Positions 8,543 to 16,621 of a stretch of 64,000 bases of DNA are shown piece by piece. The stretch comes from Gordonia humi (GTDB taxonomy: Bacteria; Actinomycetota; Actinomycetes; Mycobacteriales; Mycobacteriaceae): contig NZ_JACIFP010000001.1 of assembly GCF_014197435.1 (NCBI RefSeq), forward strand, positions 4,464,001-4,528,000, written 5' to 3'. How positions within the stretch are numbered: the first letter of the stretch is position 1; each line of letters opens with the position of its first letter. Both the position numbers and the translations under genes were made by a program. The notes beneath the pieces are model-generated. The model had not been told where the DNA came from. It was given only the letters and a program-made list of their open reading frames with translations, and did not search any database.

Positions 8543-8573
8543 TCTCGTGTGCGTGCATCGAGAGCACACGAGA
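8543..8573 (+). promoter_or_regulatory. Leader hairpin just upstream of the helicase start
   Basis: TCTCGTGTGC (8543-8552) pairs perfectly with GCACACGAGA (8564-8573) across an 11-nt loop. The hairpin ends 15 nt before the ATG at 8589, so in RNA it would sit at or next to the ribosome landing site. Long structured leaders are usual for cold-induced RNA helicases; regulation here is inference. Confidence 0.5.
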
Positions 8574-8588
8574 GGCATACAACCGCAC

Positions 8589-10148
8589 ATGAGCACTGAC
8601 GCAACCGTCACCGACGACGATTCGATCCAGACGACGATCGTCGACGAGGACCACCAGGCGCCGACCTTCACCGAACTCGGCGTCGACCCGCAGATCGTCG
8701 CCGCCCTGGAGGCCGACGGCAAGGTCCGTACCTTCGCCATCCAGGAGTTGACTCTCCCGCTGGCCCTGGCGGGCAGCGACCTGATCGGGCAGGCCCGCAC
8801 CGGCATGGGCAAGACCTACGGGTTCGGAGTACCGATGCTGCACCGCCTGGTCAACGCCGAACAGTCCGGTCTGCGTGCGCTCGACACCACGCCGCGCGCC
8901 CTGATCATCGTCCCCACCCGCGAACTGTGTGTGCAGGTGACCGAGGATCTGGAGACCGCAGCGAAGGGCGTGCAGGTCACCGTCGACGGCACCGAGCGCC
9001 CGGTCCGCATCACCTCGATCTACGGCGGCCGTCCGTACGAGCAGCAGATCGCCGAGCTGCAGAAGGGCGTCGACCTCGTCGTCGGCACCCCCGGCCGACT
9101 GCTCGACCTCGCCCAGCAGGGCCACCTCGTCCTCGGCAAGGTCGGCATCCTGGTGCTCGACGAGGCCGACGAGATGCTCGACCTCGGCTTCCTCCCCGAC
9201 ATCGAGCGCATCATGGGCGCGCTGCCGACCGACCGGCAGACCATGCTGTTCTCGGCCACCATGCCGGGTCCGATCGTCACCCTGGCCCGCACGTTCCTCA
9301 ACCGGCCGATGCACATCCGCGCCGAGCAGGCCAACGACTCGGCGGTGCACGAGCGCACCACGCAGTACGTCTACCGCGCGCACGCCCTCGACAAGGCCGA
9401 ACTCGTCGCCCGCATCCTGCAGGCCGACGGCCGCGGGGCCACGATGATCTTCACGCGCACCAAGCGCACCGCCCAGAAGGTGGCCGACGACCTCGCCGAA
9501 CGCGGCTTCAAGGTCGGCGCCGTGCACGGCGACCTCGGTCAGGTGGCCCGCGAGAAGTCCCTCGGACGGTTCCGCGACGGGACCATCGACGTCCTGGTCG
9601 CCACCGACGTCGCGGCCCGCGGCATCGACATCGACGACGTCACGCATGTCATCAACTACCAGTGTCCCGAGGACGACAAGACCTATGTGCACCGCATCGG
9701 CCGCACCGGTCGGGCCGGCCGCACCGGTACGGCGGTGACCCTCGTCGACTGGGACGAACTGCACCGGTGGGAGCTCATCGACAAGGCGCTCGGCCTCGGC
9801 ATGCCCGAGCCGGTCGAGACCTACTCGACATCCGACCATCTGCGCGAGGAGCTCGGCATCCCGGCCGAGGCCGACGGCCGCGTCGCCGGGGCCCGGCAGA
9901 CGTCCGAGGAGCGACGCGAGGCACGCGCCGACCGCCCGGCCCGCAAGTCCACCCGCACCCGCCGTCGCACACGCGGCGGACAGACCGCCGACGGTGCGGC
10001 CGCGGCCGCCGAGACCGCTTCGGACACCGCCGATTCGGCCGAATCGGAACCGGTGGCGGAGTCCGGCGACGACAAGCCGCGTCGCCCGCGTCGCCGTCGT
10101 CACCGTTCGGGCGGCAAGCCCGCAGACGAGGCCGCGACCACCGACTGA
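8589..10148 (+). CDS. rhlE: DEAD/DEAH-box ATP-dependent RNA helicase (RhlE-like)
   Basis: A 519-residue helicase, counterpart of Rv3211. Motifs run in order: Q-motif region PTFTELGV...FAIQELTLP, Walker A ARTGMGKT (about residue 73-80), PTREL, DEAD in VLDEADEMLDLGF, SAT, and in the second RecA domain VATDVAARGID and HRIGRTGRAGRTG. A basic, Arg-rich tail of ~100 residues (about 400-519) follows and ends in RRPRRRRHRSGG, typical for RNA contact. It unwinds RNA duplexes in ribosome assembly or decay. The ATG at 8589 is chosen by homology; the frame is open further upstream only as a leader. The neighbour downstream has its own promoter. Confidence 0.92.
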   Translation: MSTDATVTDDDSIQTTIVDEDHQAPTFTELGVDPQIVAALEADGKVRTFAIQELTLPLALAGSDLIGQARTGMGKTYGFGVPMLHRLVNAEQSGLRALDTTPRALIIVPTRELCVQVTEDLETAAKGVQVTVDGTERPVRITSIYGGRPYEQQIAELQKGVDLVVGTPGRLLDLAQQGHLVLGKVGILVLDEADEMLDLGFLPDIERIMGALPTDRQTMLFSATMPGPIVTLARTFLNRPMHIRAEQANDSAVHERTTQYVYRAHALDKAELVARILQADGRGATMIFTRTKRTAQKVADDLAERGFKVGAVHGDLGQVAREKSLGRFRDGTIDVLVATDVAARGIDIDDVTHVINYQCPEDDKTYVHRIGRTGRAGRTGTAVTLVDWDELHRWELIDKALGLGMPEPVETYSTSDHLREELGIPAEADGRVAGARQTSEERREARADRPARKSTRTRRRTRGGQTADGAAAAAETASDTADSAESEPVAESGDDKPRRPRRRRHRSGGKPADEAATTD

Positions 10149-10159
10149 CTCGCCTTCCG

Positions 10160-10165
10160 TACTGT
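10160..10165 (+). promoter_or_regulatory. -10 element TACTGT for leaderless propeller protein mRNA
   Basis: TACTGT lies 7 nt before the ATG at 10173 and 11 bp after the helicase stop, with no Shine-Dalgarno. Confidence 0.55.
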
Positions 10166-10172
10166 CGCCGAT

Positions 10173-11435
10173 ATGGGATCTCGTATCGCGCCGGAGCGCC
10201 GCACCCGAGCCGACCTGATCGTGACCGCGGTGATCGTGGTCGCGGTGGTCGTCGCGGGTGTGCTCGTCTGGGCGACGAGCAGCGCCCGCCAGTCCGATCT
10301 GCAGACCGCGGCCGCCGCCCCGTCGACGCCCGGCGCCGCGGAGACGTCGCCGCAGGCGCTGACGCAGGTCTGGTCGGCGCCCTCGTCCGCGACGACGGTC
10401 CCCCAGCTCACCGCCGCATCGGTGATCGCGGCCGACGACGGCGCGGTCCGCGCCCTCGATCCGGTGACCGGGGCGCAGCGGTGGCGCTACCACCGGACCA
10501 ACGCGCTGTGCGGCGCGCTCGCGGCGTGGCCGGGCGGTGAGGACCTCGCCGTCGCCGTGTACCGCGACTCGCGCGGATGCAGCGAGGTGACGGCGCTGCG
10601 CGGGGACACCGGCCTGCGCACCGCCGGACGCACCTCCGACGCCGACGACGCCGTGTCGTTGTCCTACGACGGCGATTACATCCTGTCCGCGGGCGACACC
10701 CGACTCGAGACGTGGGGCATCAACCTCGTGCGCGGCATCGAGTACGGGCGCGTGGACGCCCCGGTGAATCCCGACGTCGCTCCCGCACGTACGGACTGCA
10801 GGCTGTACTCGGCGCTGCCCGGCGCGAATCGGATCGCCGTGATCGAACGCTGCGACCGTGACTTCGGCTATCGCCTCACCGTGCTGGGCTCGGCGCAGGA
10901 CTCCGACGAGAAGATCGTCCAATGGGGCACGACGATGCTCACGCAGACCGCGCACGGCCCCGCACCCCGTCTGATCGGCGGGGGCGCCACGAGCTTCTCC
11001 GTCTACGATCCGGGTGTCGACGCCACGGGCGAGGTCCGCCCCGTGCCGGGGCCGCGCATCCGCACGTTCACCCCGCAGGCCGAGCAGCAGACCGACCGCC
11101 CGGTGGCGGGCGAACCCGCGCCGGCGGGTGCTCCCATCGTCGACTCCGGCATCATCACGTACTGGACCGGTCGCGGAACCGTCGTCCTGGACGGTACGAC
11201 GGGCACGGTCCTCTACGAGGTGCCCGACACACTCGGCGCGGGCGCGGTGATGGCGGGTGAACTCCTGATCCCCGTCCGCGGCGGCATCAGCGTCCGACAG
11301 CTCTCCGACGGCCACGAGGTGCGGCGGATCGACGTCGACCGCGGCGGCTACGACGGATTCGTCGCCCTTCGGGTGTTGGGCGGCACGGTGATCGAGCAGC
11401 GCGGCGGCGAGCTGGTGGCGCTGCGGGCGCCGTGA
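10173..11435 (+). CDS. Membrane-anchored PQQ-like beta-propeller protein (Rv3212 family)
   Basis: A 420-residue protein with one N-terminal transmembrane helix (about residues 15-35, DLIVTAVIVVAVVVAGVLVW). A Pro/Ala linker and a long extracytoplasmic domain follow. Repeats such as VRALDPVTGAQRWRY and VVLDGTTGTVLYEVPD are classic blades of PQQ-enzyme-like/quinoprotein propellers. Cys pairs (LCGAL..RGCSEV, DCRLYS..ERCDRD) could form disulfides outside the membrane. It matches Rv3212 in position. No catalytic PQQ ligands can be argued, so a structural or binding role is likelier. It is convergent with the ParA-like gene, the stops being 4 bp apart. Confidence 0.82.
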   Translation: MGSRIAPERRTRADLIVTAVIVVAVVVAGVLVWATSSARQSDLQTAAAAPSTPGAAETSPQALTQVWSAPSSATTVPQLTAASVIAADDGAVRALDPVTGAQRWRYHRTNALCGALAAWPGGEDLAVAVYRDSRGCSEVTALRGDTGLRTAGRTSDADDAVSLSYDGDYILSAGDTRLETWGINLVRGIEYGRVDAPVNPDVAPARTDCRLYSALPGANRIAVIERCDRDFGYRLTVLGSAQDSDEKIVQWGTTMLTQTAHGPAPRLIGGGATSFSVYDPGVDATGEVRPVPGPRIRTFTPQAEQQTDRPVAGEPAPAGAPIVDSGIITYWTGRGTVVLDGTTGTVLYEVPDTLGAGAVMAGELLIPVRGGISVRQLSDGHEVRRIDVDRGGYDGFVALRVLGGTVIEQRGGELVALRAP

Positions 11436-11439
11436 GCCG

Positions 11440-12231
11440 CTACTCCGTGAGTTCGTAGGTGGCCAGTTCCGCGCCACCCCAGTACTCACGCAGGTTCTCG
11501 GCGAGTTCCCGGTACGCGGTGGCGCCCTTGTTCTTGCGACCGCGCATCACCGACGCCCCCGACGCCGACGCCTCGGCGAACCGGACGGTGCGCGGGATCG
11601 GCGGGTTCAGCACCGGCATGTCGTAGCGGTCGGCGACGTCGGCGAGCACATCGCGACTGTGCGTGGTCCGCGCGTCGAACAGGGTCGCCACCGTGCCGAG
11701 GATCTTCAGCTCCGGATTGGTGATCTGCTGGACCTCGGTCACCGTGCGCAGCAGTTGGCCGACGCCGCGGTGCGCGAGCGTCTCGCACTGGAGCGGGATC
11801 GCCACCTCGTCGGCCGCGGTGAGTCCGTTGAGGGTCAGGACGCCCAGCGACGGCGGGCAGTCGATGAGCACGACGTCGTAGTCCTGGGACACCTCGGCGA
11901 GCGCGCGTTTGAGCGCGTACTCGCGCCCCGGCCGCATCAGCAGCAGGGCTTCGGCGCCCGCCAGGTCGATGGTGGCCGGCAGCAGGGTCACCTGATCGTC
12001 GGTGTCGAGGAGGACGTCGGTGATGTCCTCGGCGCCGATCAGGACGTCGTGCACCGATGCGGTGATCTGGTCCGGGTCGTGGCCGAGGGAGAAGGTCAGG
12101 CAGCCTTGCGGGTCGAGATCGACCACGAGCACCGACAGGTCCTGTGCAGCGAGGGCGGCCCCCACCGACGCCGTCGTCGTGGTCTTCGCCACGCCGCCCT
12201 TCTGATTTGCGATGGCCAGGATGCGCGTCAT
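11440..12231 (-). CDS. ParA/Soj family ATPase
   Basis: A 263-residue deviant-Walker ATPase, counterpart of Rv3213c. The P-loop is QKGGVAKTTTTA (residues ~9-20) with the signature lysine; motif A' is VVDLDPQG and Walker B is VVLIDCPPSLG. No parB or parS neighbour is seen, so this is an orphan ParA-like protein and not the chromosome partition ATPase of the origin region. A role in positioning some cargo is inferred from the family. The ATG at 12231 has a TAGGGT hexamer 7 nt upstream; an in-frame GTG three codons earlier is possible. The gene is convergent with the propeller gene. Confidence 0.87.
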   Translation of the reverse strand: MTRILAIANQKGGVAKTTTTASVGAALAAQDLSVLVVDLDPQGCLTFSLGHDPDQITASVHDVLIGAEDITDVLLDTDDQVTLLPATIDLAGAEALLLMRPGREYALKRALAEVSQDYDVVLIDCPPSLGVLTLNGLTAADEVAIPLQCETLAHRGVGQLLRTVTEVQQITNPELKILGTVATLFDARTTHSRDVLADVADRYDMPVLNPPIPRTVRFAEASASGASVMRGRKNKGATAYRELAENLREYWGGAELATYELTE

Positions 12232-12238
12232 GCGCACC

Positions 12239-12244
12239 ACCCTA
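12239..12244 (-). promoter_or_regulatory. -10 element TAGGGT for leaderless parA-like gene
   Basis: On the minus strand TAGGGT is followed after 7 nt by the ATG at 12231. Confidence 0.45.
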
Positions 12245-12264
12245 CGTCCAGTTCGTCGCGAGCG

Positions 12265-12693
12265 TCACTTCGCGTCCGGCGGCAATGAGTCGGCGTTGAG
12301 CCAGCTCAGAGAGGCGGGCGCGAACAGGAGAATGAGCACGGCGATCGCGACGACGGCCAGCGGCGCACCCAGATACGGTAGATGACTGTCTGTGAGCAGC
12401 GCATATGCAACCGGGAGTAACAGGATCTGCGCGATCACTCCGACGCCTCGACCCCAGCGGCGACCACGGATCAGGGCGAGGCCGCCGGCCAGCACGCCGC
12501 CGAAGATCACGATGAACCAGCCCGCCGTGCCGTAGCCGCTGATCGCGTCCTCGTGGTGTCCGCCCGCCTCGCGGATGATGAGGACGACGGCGTACACGAG
12601 GCCGACCACACCCTCGACGGCGATGATCGCGCCCGCCCAGCGCAGCGTGGACGGCACGGCGGGGGTGGTGCGAGGGGAATCGGGACTGCTCAC
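12265..12693 (-). CDS. Conserved integral membrane protein (Rv3217c-like)
   Basis: A 142-residue protein with four predicted transmembrane helices, at about residues 20-41 (GAIIAVEGVVGLVYAVVLII), 55-76, 82-103 and 106-128 (LAVVAIAVLILLFAPASLSW). Length and position match Rv3217c of M. tuberculosis. No catalytic motif is visible and the function is unknown. The start is a GTG (VSSPDSPRTTP) supported by a TACTCT hexamer 7 nt upstream. It lies just upstream of the parA-like gene on the same strand, separated by 33 bp, and is divergent from the lipid-kinase-like gene. Confidence 0.75.
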   Translation of the reverse strand: MSSPDSPRTTPAVPSTLRWAGAIIAVEGVVGLVYAVVLIIREAGGHHEDAISGYGTAGWFIVIFGGVLAGGLALIRGRRWGRGVGVIAQILLLPVAYALLTDSHLPYLGAPLAVVAIAVLILLFAPASLSWLNADSLPPDAK

Positions 12694-12700
12694 GTACTCC

Positions 12701-12706
12701 AGAGTA
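12701..12706 (-). promoter_or_regulatory. -10 element TACTCT for leaderless membrane protein gene
   Basis: On the minus strand TACTCT is followed after 7 nt by the GTG at 12693. Confidence 0.5.
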
Positions 12707-12796
12707 GACACGTCGCGCAGCGGTCCCGCCCGGAGGTCGCACGCGCGGGAGACTCGATTGGGCCGGACGGCCGTACACGCTATAACGTGTGCATTC

Positions 12797-13744
12797 GTGC
12801 GCGTCATGCTCATCACCAACCCGTTTGCGACCTTCACCACCGTGGAAGGTCGTGATGCGCTGGCCAACACCCTCGCTTCACGCTTCACCGTCGACATCCG
12901 CCGCACGACGCACCGCGGCCATGCGGGCGAGCTCGGCGCCGAGGCCACCGCGCACGGTTACGACGCCGTCGTCGTGCACGGCGGCGACGGCTCGGTCAAC
13001 GAGGTGGCCAACGGAATGGTGGGCGCACCGTCGTCGACGATCCGCGATCGCGCCGACATCCCCGCTCTCGGCGTGGTCCCGGGCGGCAGCGCGAACGTCT
13101 TCGCTCGCGCCCTGAACATCAGCCGCGACCCGCTCACCGCCACCGCACAGCTGATGGAGTTGCTCGACTCGGGCGCCCGCCGACCGATCAGCCTCGGCCA
13201 CACTCTGGACCGCTGGTTCCTCTTCAACGCCGGCATGGGCATGGACGCGATCGTCGTACGCCGCATGGAGGAGTTGCGACACAAGGGCCGCCGCGCGACG
13301 GCGGGCCGCTATCTGCGCACCACGGTCGGCTCGTTCTTCCGTCCGTCGGTCACTCCCCCGACGTTCACCGTCACCGTTCCCGACCACGATCCGATCGACG
13401 GGGTCCGCTTCGGATTCGTCAGTAACACCGGTCCGTGGACATATCTGGGCACCCGTCCGATCCGCACCAATCCGAACACCGACTTCTCGCGCGGGCTCGG
13501 AATCTTCGCTGCGACGTCCGTCTCAGTTCCCCGCAACATCGTGCTGGGCTCCAGACTCCTCCGCGGCGCCGATCCGAAAGCCGCGCACCTGTTCCGCGAC
13601 GACGACGTTGAGTGGGTCGAGTTCCGGTCCGCAGAACCTGCCGATGTGCAGATGGACGGCGACTACCTGGGCGAATACACAGGTCTGGACTTCGGATACC
13701 GTCACGACGTGATCGATGTGGTGGCCGCGTCGACGGCCGATTAA
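12797..13744 (+). CDS. Diacylglycerol kinase catalytic-domain protein (Rv3218-like)
   Basis: A 315-residue member of the DAGK/sphingosine-kinase/YegS fold, counterpart of Rv3218. The nucleotide-binding motif VVVHGGDGSVNEVANGM (about residue 55-72) carries the GGDGT-type loop, here GGDGS, and LGVVPGGSANVFAR gives the second conserved patch. The C-terminal beta domain ends DVQMDGDYLGEY. It should phosphorylate a lipid alcohol in the cytoplasm at the membrane face. The start is a GTG (VRVMLITNPFATFTT) chosen because the family begins there; an ATG three codons later is possible. A TATAAC-like box lies upstream. Confidence 0.88.
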   Translation: MRVMLITNPFATFTTVEGRDALANTLASRFTVDIRRTTHRGHAGELGAEATAHGYDAVVVHGGDGSVNEVANGMVGAPSSTIRDRADIPALGVVPGGSANVFARALNISRDPLTATAQLMELLDSGARRPISLGHTLDRWFLFNAGMGMDAIVVRRMEELRHKGRRATAGRYLRTTVGSFFRPSVTPPTFTVTVPDHDPIDGVRFGFVSNTGPWTYLGTRPIRTNPNTDFSRGLGIFAATSVSVPRNIVLGSRLLRGADPKAAHLFRDDDVEWVEFRSAEPADVQMDGDYLGEYTGLDFGYRHDVIDVVAASTAD

Positions 13745-14007
13745 CCCCATAGTTACCTGCCGGTACGCATAAGTTGGCTTCACTGCCAACCCCTTGTGAC
13801 GTATCCGGCATTCAGCGTGCAGCTATAGCCAAAGGTAACCGCACAGTAGTACAACAGTTAATGACCGCAACAACCGGCCCCGTCTTTCTGCGCCACAACG
13901 GCACGGAATCACACGGTGACATCCGTCGTTGCAGCCCACACAACGAACCGAACGTGAATCAGCGTGCCCCGAGCACGACGTGATCTTATCTTGAAGGAGT
14001 TAGTGTC
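13745..14007 (+). promoter_or_regulatory. whiB1 upstream regulatory region
   Basis: 263 bp without a credible gene, less GC-rich than its surroundings. A good Shine-Dalgarno (AAGGAG) lies 9 nt before the whiB1 ATG, so this transcript has a leader. The M. tuberculosis whiB1 promoter is Crp-controlled; here TGTGACGTATCCGGCA has only the left half and centre of a Crp site, which I consider weak. Confidence 0.4.
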
Positions 14008-14262
14008 ATGGACTGGCGCCACAAAGCCATCTGCCGCGATGAGGACCCCGAGCTGTTCTTCCCGGTCGGGACCAGCGGCCCGGCGATCGCGCAGGTCGCG
14101 GACGCCAAGCTGGTGTGTCAGCGTTGCCCGGTGACCGCCGACTGCCTCACGTGGGCGCTCGAGACCGGCCAGGACGCAGGCGTCTGGGGAGGCATGAGCG
14201 AGGACGAGCGTCGCGCGCTCAAGCGTCGCAACGCCCGTACCCGCGCCCGCAGCGCCGTCTGA
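14008..14262 (+). CDS. whiB1: WhiB-family iron-sulfur transcription factor WhiB1
   Basis: An 84-residue Wbl protein, counterpart of the essential Rv3219. Four cysteines that bind a nitric-oxide-sensitive [4Fe-4S] cluster are at residues 9, 37, 40 and 46 (C-x2-C-x5-C for the last three). The GVWGG turn is at 58-62, followed by a basic C-terminal tail (ALKRRNARTRARS) that contacts DNA. In mycobacteria WhiB1 works with the sigma-A C-terminal domain. The gene stands alone between a long upstream region and a strong terminator. Confidence 0.96.
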   Translation: MDWRHKAICRDEDPELFFPVGTSGPAIAQVADAKLVCQRCPVTADCLTWALETGQDAGVWGGMSEDERRALKRRNARTRARSAV

Positions 14263-14278
14263 GTCGACCACGACCCCT

Positions 14279-14322
14279 CGTCGAGGGCCCCGACCGCCGG
14301 TCGGGGCCCTCGACGTTTCTGT
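14279..14322. terminator. Intrinsic terminator after whiB1 (17-bp stem)
   Basis: Positions 14279-14295 pair perfectly with 14299-14315 around a 3-nt loop, followed by TTTCTGTT. It separates the convergent whiB1 and pdtaS genes and probably serves both. Confidence 0.9.
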
Positions 14323-15834
14323 TCAGTGCAACGGGATGTCCAACTCGACCCTGGTCCCCACCCCGATCGGGACCGGTGCGATGTCGATGGTCCCGCGCAG
14401 GTCGTTCGACACCAGCGTCCGCACGATCTGCAGCCCGAGACGGTCGGACGCGGCCAGATCGAAGTCAGGCGGCAGGCCCTTGCCGTTATCGGTCACCCGC
14501 ACCTGCAGACTCCGAACGTCGCGTACGGCGTCGATGACGATGAGCGCCCCCTGCTGACCCGGTGAGAAGCCGTGCTCGATGGAGTTCTGCAAGACCTCGG
14601 TCAGCACCATCACCAGCGGCATCGCCAGATCGGCGGCCAGGACGCCGAGGCGGCTGTCGCGCCTGATCCGGACGCGGGCGCCCCCGCCGTCCGGCAGGGT
14701 GACGTCCACCAGCGACGACGACACCCGGTCGACGATGGCGTCCAGATCCACTTCCTCGTCGACACTGCCCGACAGCATCTCGTGGACCAACGCGATCGAC
14801 GACACGCGGCGTACGGCCTCGGCGAGCGCCTGGATGGTCTCCTGGTTGCCGGACCGTCGCGCCTGCAGCCGCAACAGCGCGGACACCGACTGCAGATTGT
14901 TCTTCACACGGTGGTGGATCTCGCGGATCGTGGCGTCCTTGCTGATCAACGCGAGGTCTCGACGCTTCACCTCGGTGACGTCGCGGATCAACACCACGGC
15001 ACCCCGCGACCGGTCGCGGGACCGCAGCGGCACGGCCCGCACCAGCACGTTGGCCCGCCGCGCGTCCAGTTCCATGCGCAGCGCCAGATCGGGGCCGGGC
15101 AGCGCGTCGCCGCTGGCCGCCTCGATCATGGCGGCCGCATCGGCCGACTCGAACGGATCGGTCAGGAGCCTGGCCACCAGATCGGCGACGACGACGCCCG
15201 ACAGATCGGTGGTCCATCCCATGCGATGGACGGCCGAGAGCGCGTTGGGACTGGCGTACACCACACGCCCGTCCGGACCGACCCGGATGAACCCGTCACC
15301 GGCTCTCGGTGTCGACAGCCCGAGGGTGTTGGCCTCGTCGAGCGGGAACGTGCCCTCCACGACCATCTCGCACAACGCCTGCGCGGCATCCCGGTACGCG
15401 GCCTCCAGAGGTGAGGCCGGACGGGTCTCGGAGGCGTCGCCCGCGCGCCCGAGCACCGCGATCACCCGACCGTCGAAGGTCACCGGAATCGCGATGCGGT
15501 CGATCAGCAGGTTGCCGAACCTCGTGGCGATCGAGTCCTGCTCGATCCGGCCGGTCTCCAGTGCGGTGATGATCAGCGGATTGGCGCCCTGCGGGCTGGC
15601 GGGCCGTTCCACGCGGTGGCCGACCTCGTCCTGTTGAAACACCGTCGACGCCGTGTTGGGACGACATTGCGCCACGTACACGAGGTTGCCGTCGGTGCCG
15701 CGGACCGCGAGGAGATAGTCGGCGAAGGAGAGGTCGGCGAGGAGTTGCCACTCGGCGACCAGTCGCTGCAGATGCGCCGCCGCCGCATCGGGCAGGGTGG
15801 TGTGCTCGGCGAGCAGGTCGTGCAGTGTTGCCAT
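14323..15834 (-). CDS. pdtaS: Sensor histidine kinase PdtaS
   Basis: A 503-residue soluble sensor kinase, counterpart of Rv3220c; its partner PdtaR is an ANTAR antiterminator encoded elsewhere. An N-terminal GAF-like domain (about 1-150) and a PAS domain (about 170-290) precede a HisKA_2/HWE-type dimerisation segment. The phosphorylated His is in REIHHRVKNNLQS (about residue 308). The HATPase domain has EVLQNSIEHGF (N box), DNGKGLPP and DRLGLQIVRTL (G boxes). No transmembrane helix is present. It starts 10 bp after the biotinyl/lipoyl protein and is likely co-transcribed with it from one leaderless promoter. Confidence 0.95.
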   Translation of the reverse strand: MATLHDLLAEHTTLPDAAAAHLQRLVAEWQLLADLSFADYLLAVRGTDGNLVYVAQCRPNTASTVFQQDEVGHRVERPASPQGANPLIITALETGRIEQDSIATRFGNLLIDRIAIPVTFDGRVIAVLGRAGDASETRPASPLEAAYRDAAQALCEMVVEGTFPLDEANTLGLSTPRAGDGFIRVGPDGRVVYASPNALSAVHRMGWTTDLSGVVVADLVARLLTDPFESADAAAMIEAASGDALPGPDLALRMELDARRANVLVRAVPLRSRDRSRGAVVLIRDVTEVKRRDLALISKDATIREIHHRVKNNLQSVSALLRLQARRSGNQETIQALAEAVRRVSSIALVHEMLSGSVDEEVDLDAIVDRVSSSLVDVTLPDGGGARVRIRRDSRLGVLAADLAMPLVMVLTEVLQNSIEHGFSPGQQGALIVIDAVRDVRSLQVRVTDNGKGLPPDFDLAASDRLGLQIVRTLVSNDLRGTIDIAPVPIGVGTRVELDIPLH

Positions 15835-15844
15835 GGCCCGGTGG

Positions 15845-16063
15845 TCAGGCGCGGTAGGTGGCGATCACATCGCCCGCCTGAATCACGTCGCCCACAGTGA
15901 CCTCGACCCGGTCGAGGGTGCCCGGGTCCTCGGCCAGGACGGGAATCTCCATCTTCATCGACTCCAGGAGCACCAGGGTGTCGCCCGCGGCGACCTCCTG
16001 ACCTTCGGCGACGGAGACCTCGAGGACGGTGGCGACGATTTCAGCGACGACGTCTTCAGGCAT
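15845..16063 (-). CDS. Biotin/lipoyl attachment protein (TB7.3-like)
   Basis: A 72-residue stand-alone biotinyl/lipoyl domain, counterpart of Rv3221c (TB7.3). The modified lysine is in VLLESMKMEIPVLAED (ESMKM is the biotinylation signature). The rest is the flattened beta-barrel (VSVAEGQEVAAGDTLVLL, then VGDVIQAGDVIATY). As a free domain it could act as carrier for a biotin-dependent carboxylase whose other subunits are elsewhere; its true partner is unknown. It is the first gene of the pdtaS transcript, with a TAGGAT box 6 nt before its ATG. Confidence 0.93.
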   Translation of the reverse strand: MPEDVVAEIVATVLEVSVAEGQEVAAGDTLVLLESMKMEIPVLAEDPGTLDRVEVTVGDVIQAGDVIATYRA

Positions 16064-16069
16064 GGACTG

Positions 16070-16075
16070 ATCCTA
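16070..16075 (-). promoter_or_regulatory. -10 element TAGGAT for the biotinyl protein-pdtaS operon
   Basis: On the minus strand TAGGAT is followed after 6 nt by the ATG at 16063; no Shine-Dalgarno is present, implying a leaderless mRNA. Confidence 0.5.
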
Positions 16076-16180
16076 GCCGAGGAGCCTGTCGTCGCTCAGG
16101 CGCCGCGCGCGATTAACGCGCGGGCCGCCGGGCGTGAAACAATGGCCGACGCACGTGAACACTGGAGAAGGAGGTCCGGC

Positions 16181-16255
16181 ATGAGCAAGCGCGGACGTAA
16201 GCGGCGCAGCCGCAAGAAGAACGCAGCGAACCACGGCAGGCGGCCCAACGCCTGA
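16181..16255 (+). CDS. 50S ribosomal protein bL37 (24 residues)
   Basis: A 24-residue, strongly basic peptide, MSKRGRKRRSRKKNAANHGR then RPNA. Mycobacterial 70S structures contain a peptide of this size and type, bL37, bound to 23S rRNA; the KRGRK start, the NHG(K/R)RPNA end and the location beside rshA fit. A very strong Shine-Dalgarno (AGAAGGAGG) lies 5-6 nt before the ATG, and a 14-bp terminator follows directly, so it is a single-gene transcript. It is too short for most gene callers. Confidence 0.85.
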   Translation: MSKRGRKRRSRKKNAANHGRRPNA

Positions 16256-16269
16256 CCGCGAGTCGGCGA

Positions 16270-16300
16270 CGAGGCCCGGTCCCACAGGGACCGGGCCTCG
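16270..16300. terminator. Terminator between bL37 and rshA (14-bp stem)
   Basis: Positions 16270-16283 pair perfectly with 16287-16300 around a 3-nt loop, then TCTCGTCTCT. It lies between the convergent bL37 and rshA genes. Confidence 0.85.
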
Positions 16301-16318
16301 TCTCGTCTCTGAATCCGT

Positions 16319-16621
16319 CTACTGTTCGGTGCGATAGACCGTCTGCCGGATGGTCACCGAGCGGCGGATCTCCAGCCGGAGTCGTTCGCGCAGCCCGTCG
16401 GGCGCGGCGTCGTTCCCGCATTTGCGGCTGATGAGCTCCTTGAGCTGGCGCTGCACGCCGTAATGCTCCAGGCAGCTCGGGCAGCCGTCGAGGTGTCCCT
16501 GGAGGCGATCCCGGGCTCCTGCGTCGCATTCGTCGTCGAGCAGAAGCCAGATGTCGGCGACGACGGCGGAGCAGTCGAGCATCTCGAACTGCTCGTCTCG
16601 TTCGGGTACCCCGGTGCTCAT
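16319..16621 (-). CDS. rshA: Mycothiol-system anti-sigma factor RshA
   Basis: A 100-residue zinc-associated anti-sigma factor that binds SigH and releases it on thiol oxidation. The ZAS motif is H43-x3-C47-x2-C50 (HLDGCPSC); extra cysteines at 17, 32 and 68 could take part in redox switching. The ATG overlaps the sigH stop by 4 nt (ATGA), so the pair is translated in a fixed ratio. Counterpart of Rv3221A. The homologous RsrA-type proteins have the same size. Confidence 0.95.
   Translation of the reverse strand: MSTGVPERDEQFEMLDCSAVVADIWLLLDDECDAGARDRLQGHLDGCPSCLEHYGVQRQLKELISRKCGNDAAPDGLRERLRLEIRRSVTIRQTVYRTEQ

Noticed and set aside
8229-11489. A 1086-codon open frame on the minus strand
   Set aside because: It runs antisense to the helicase and propeller genes, has no family motif and reflects the very high GC content, which makes antisense frames long.
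13790-13815. A Crp/GlxR-like site upstream of whiB1
   Set aside because: Only the left half TGTGA and the central TA match; the right half does not, so I did not list it as a site.
13774-13983. A 69-codon plus-strand frame between the lipid-kinase-like gene and whiB1
   Set aside because: Its composition and lack of a Shine-Dalgarno do not support coding; the region is better read as the whiB1 promoter.
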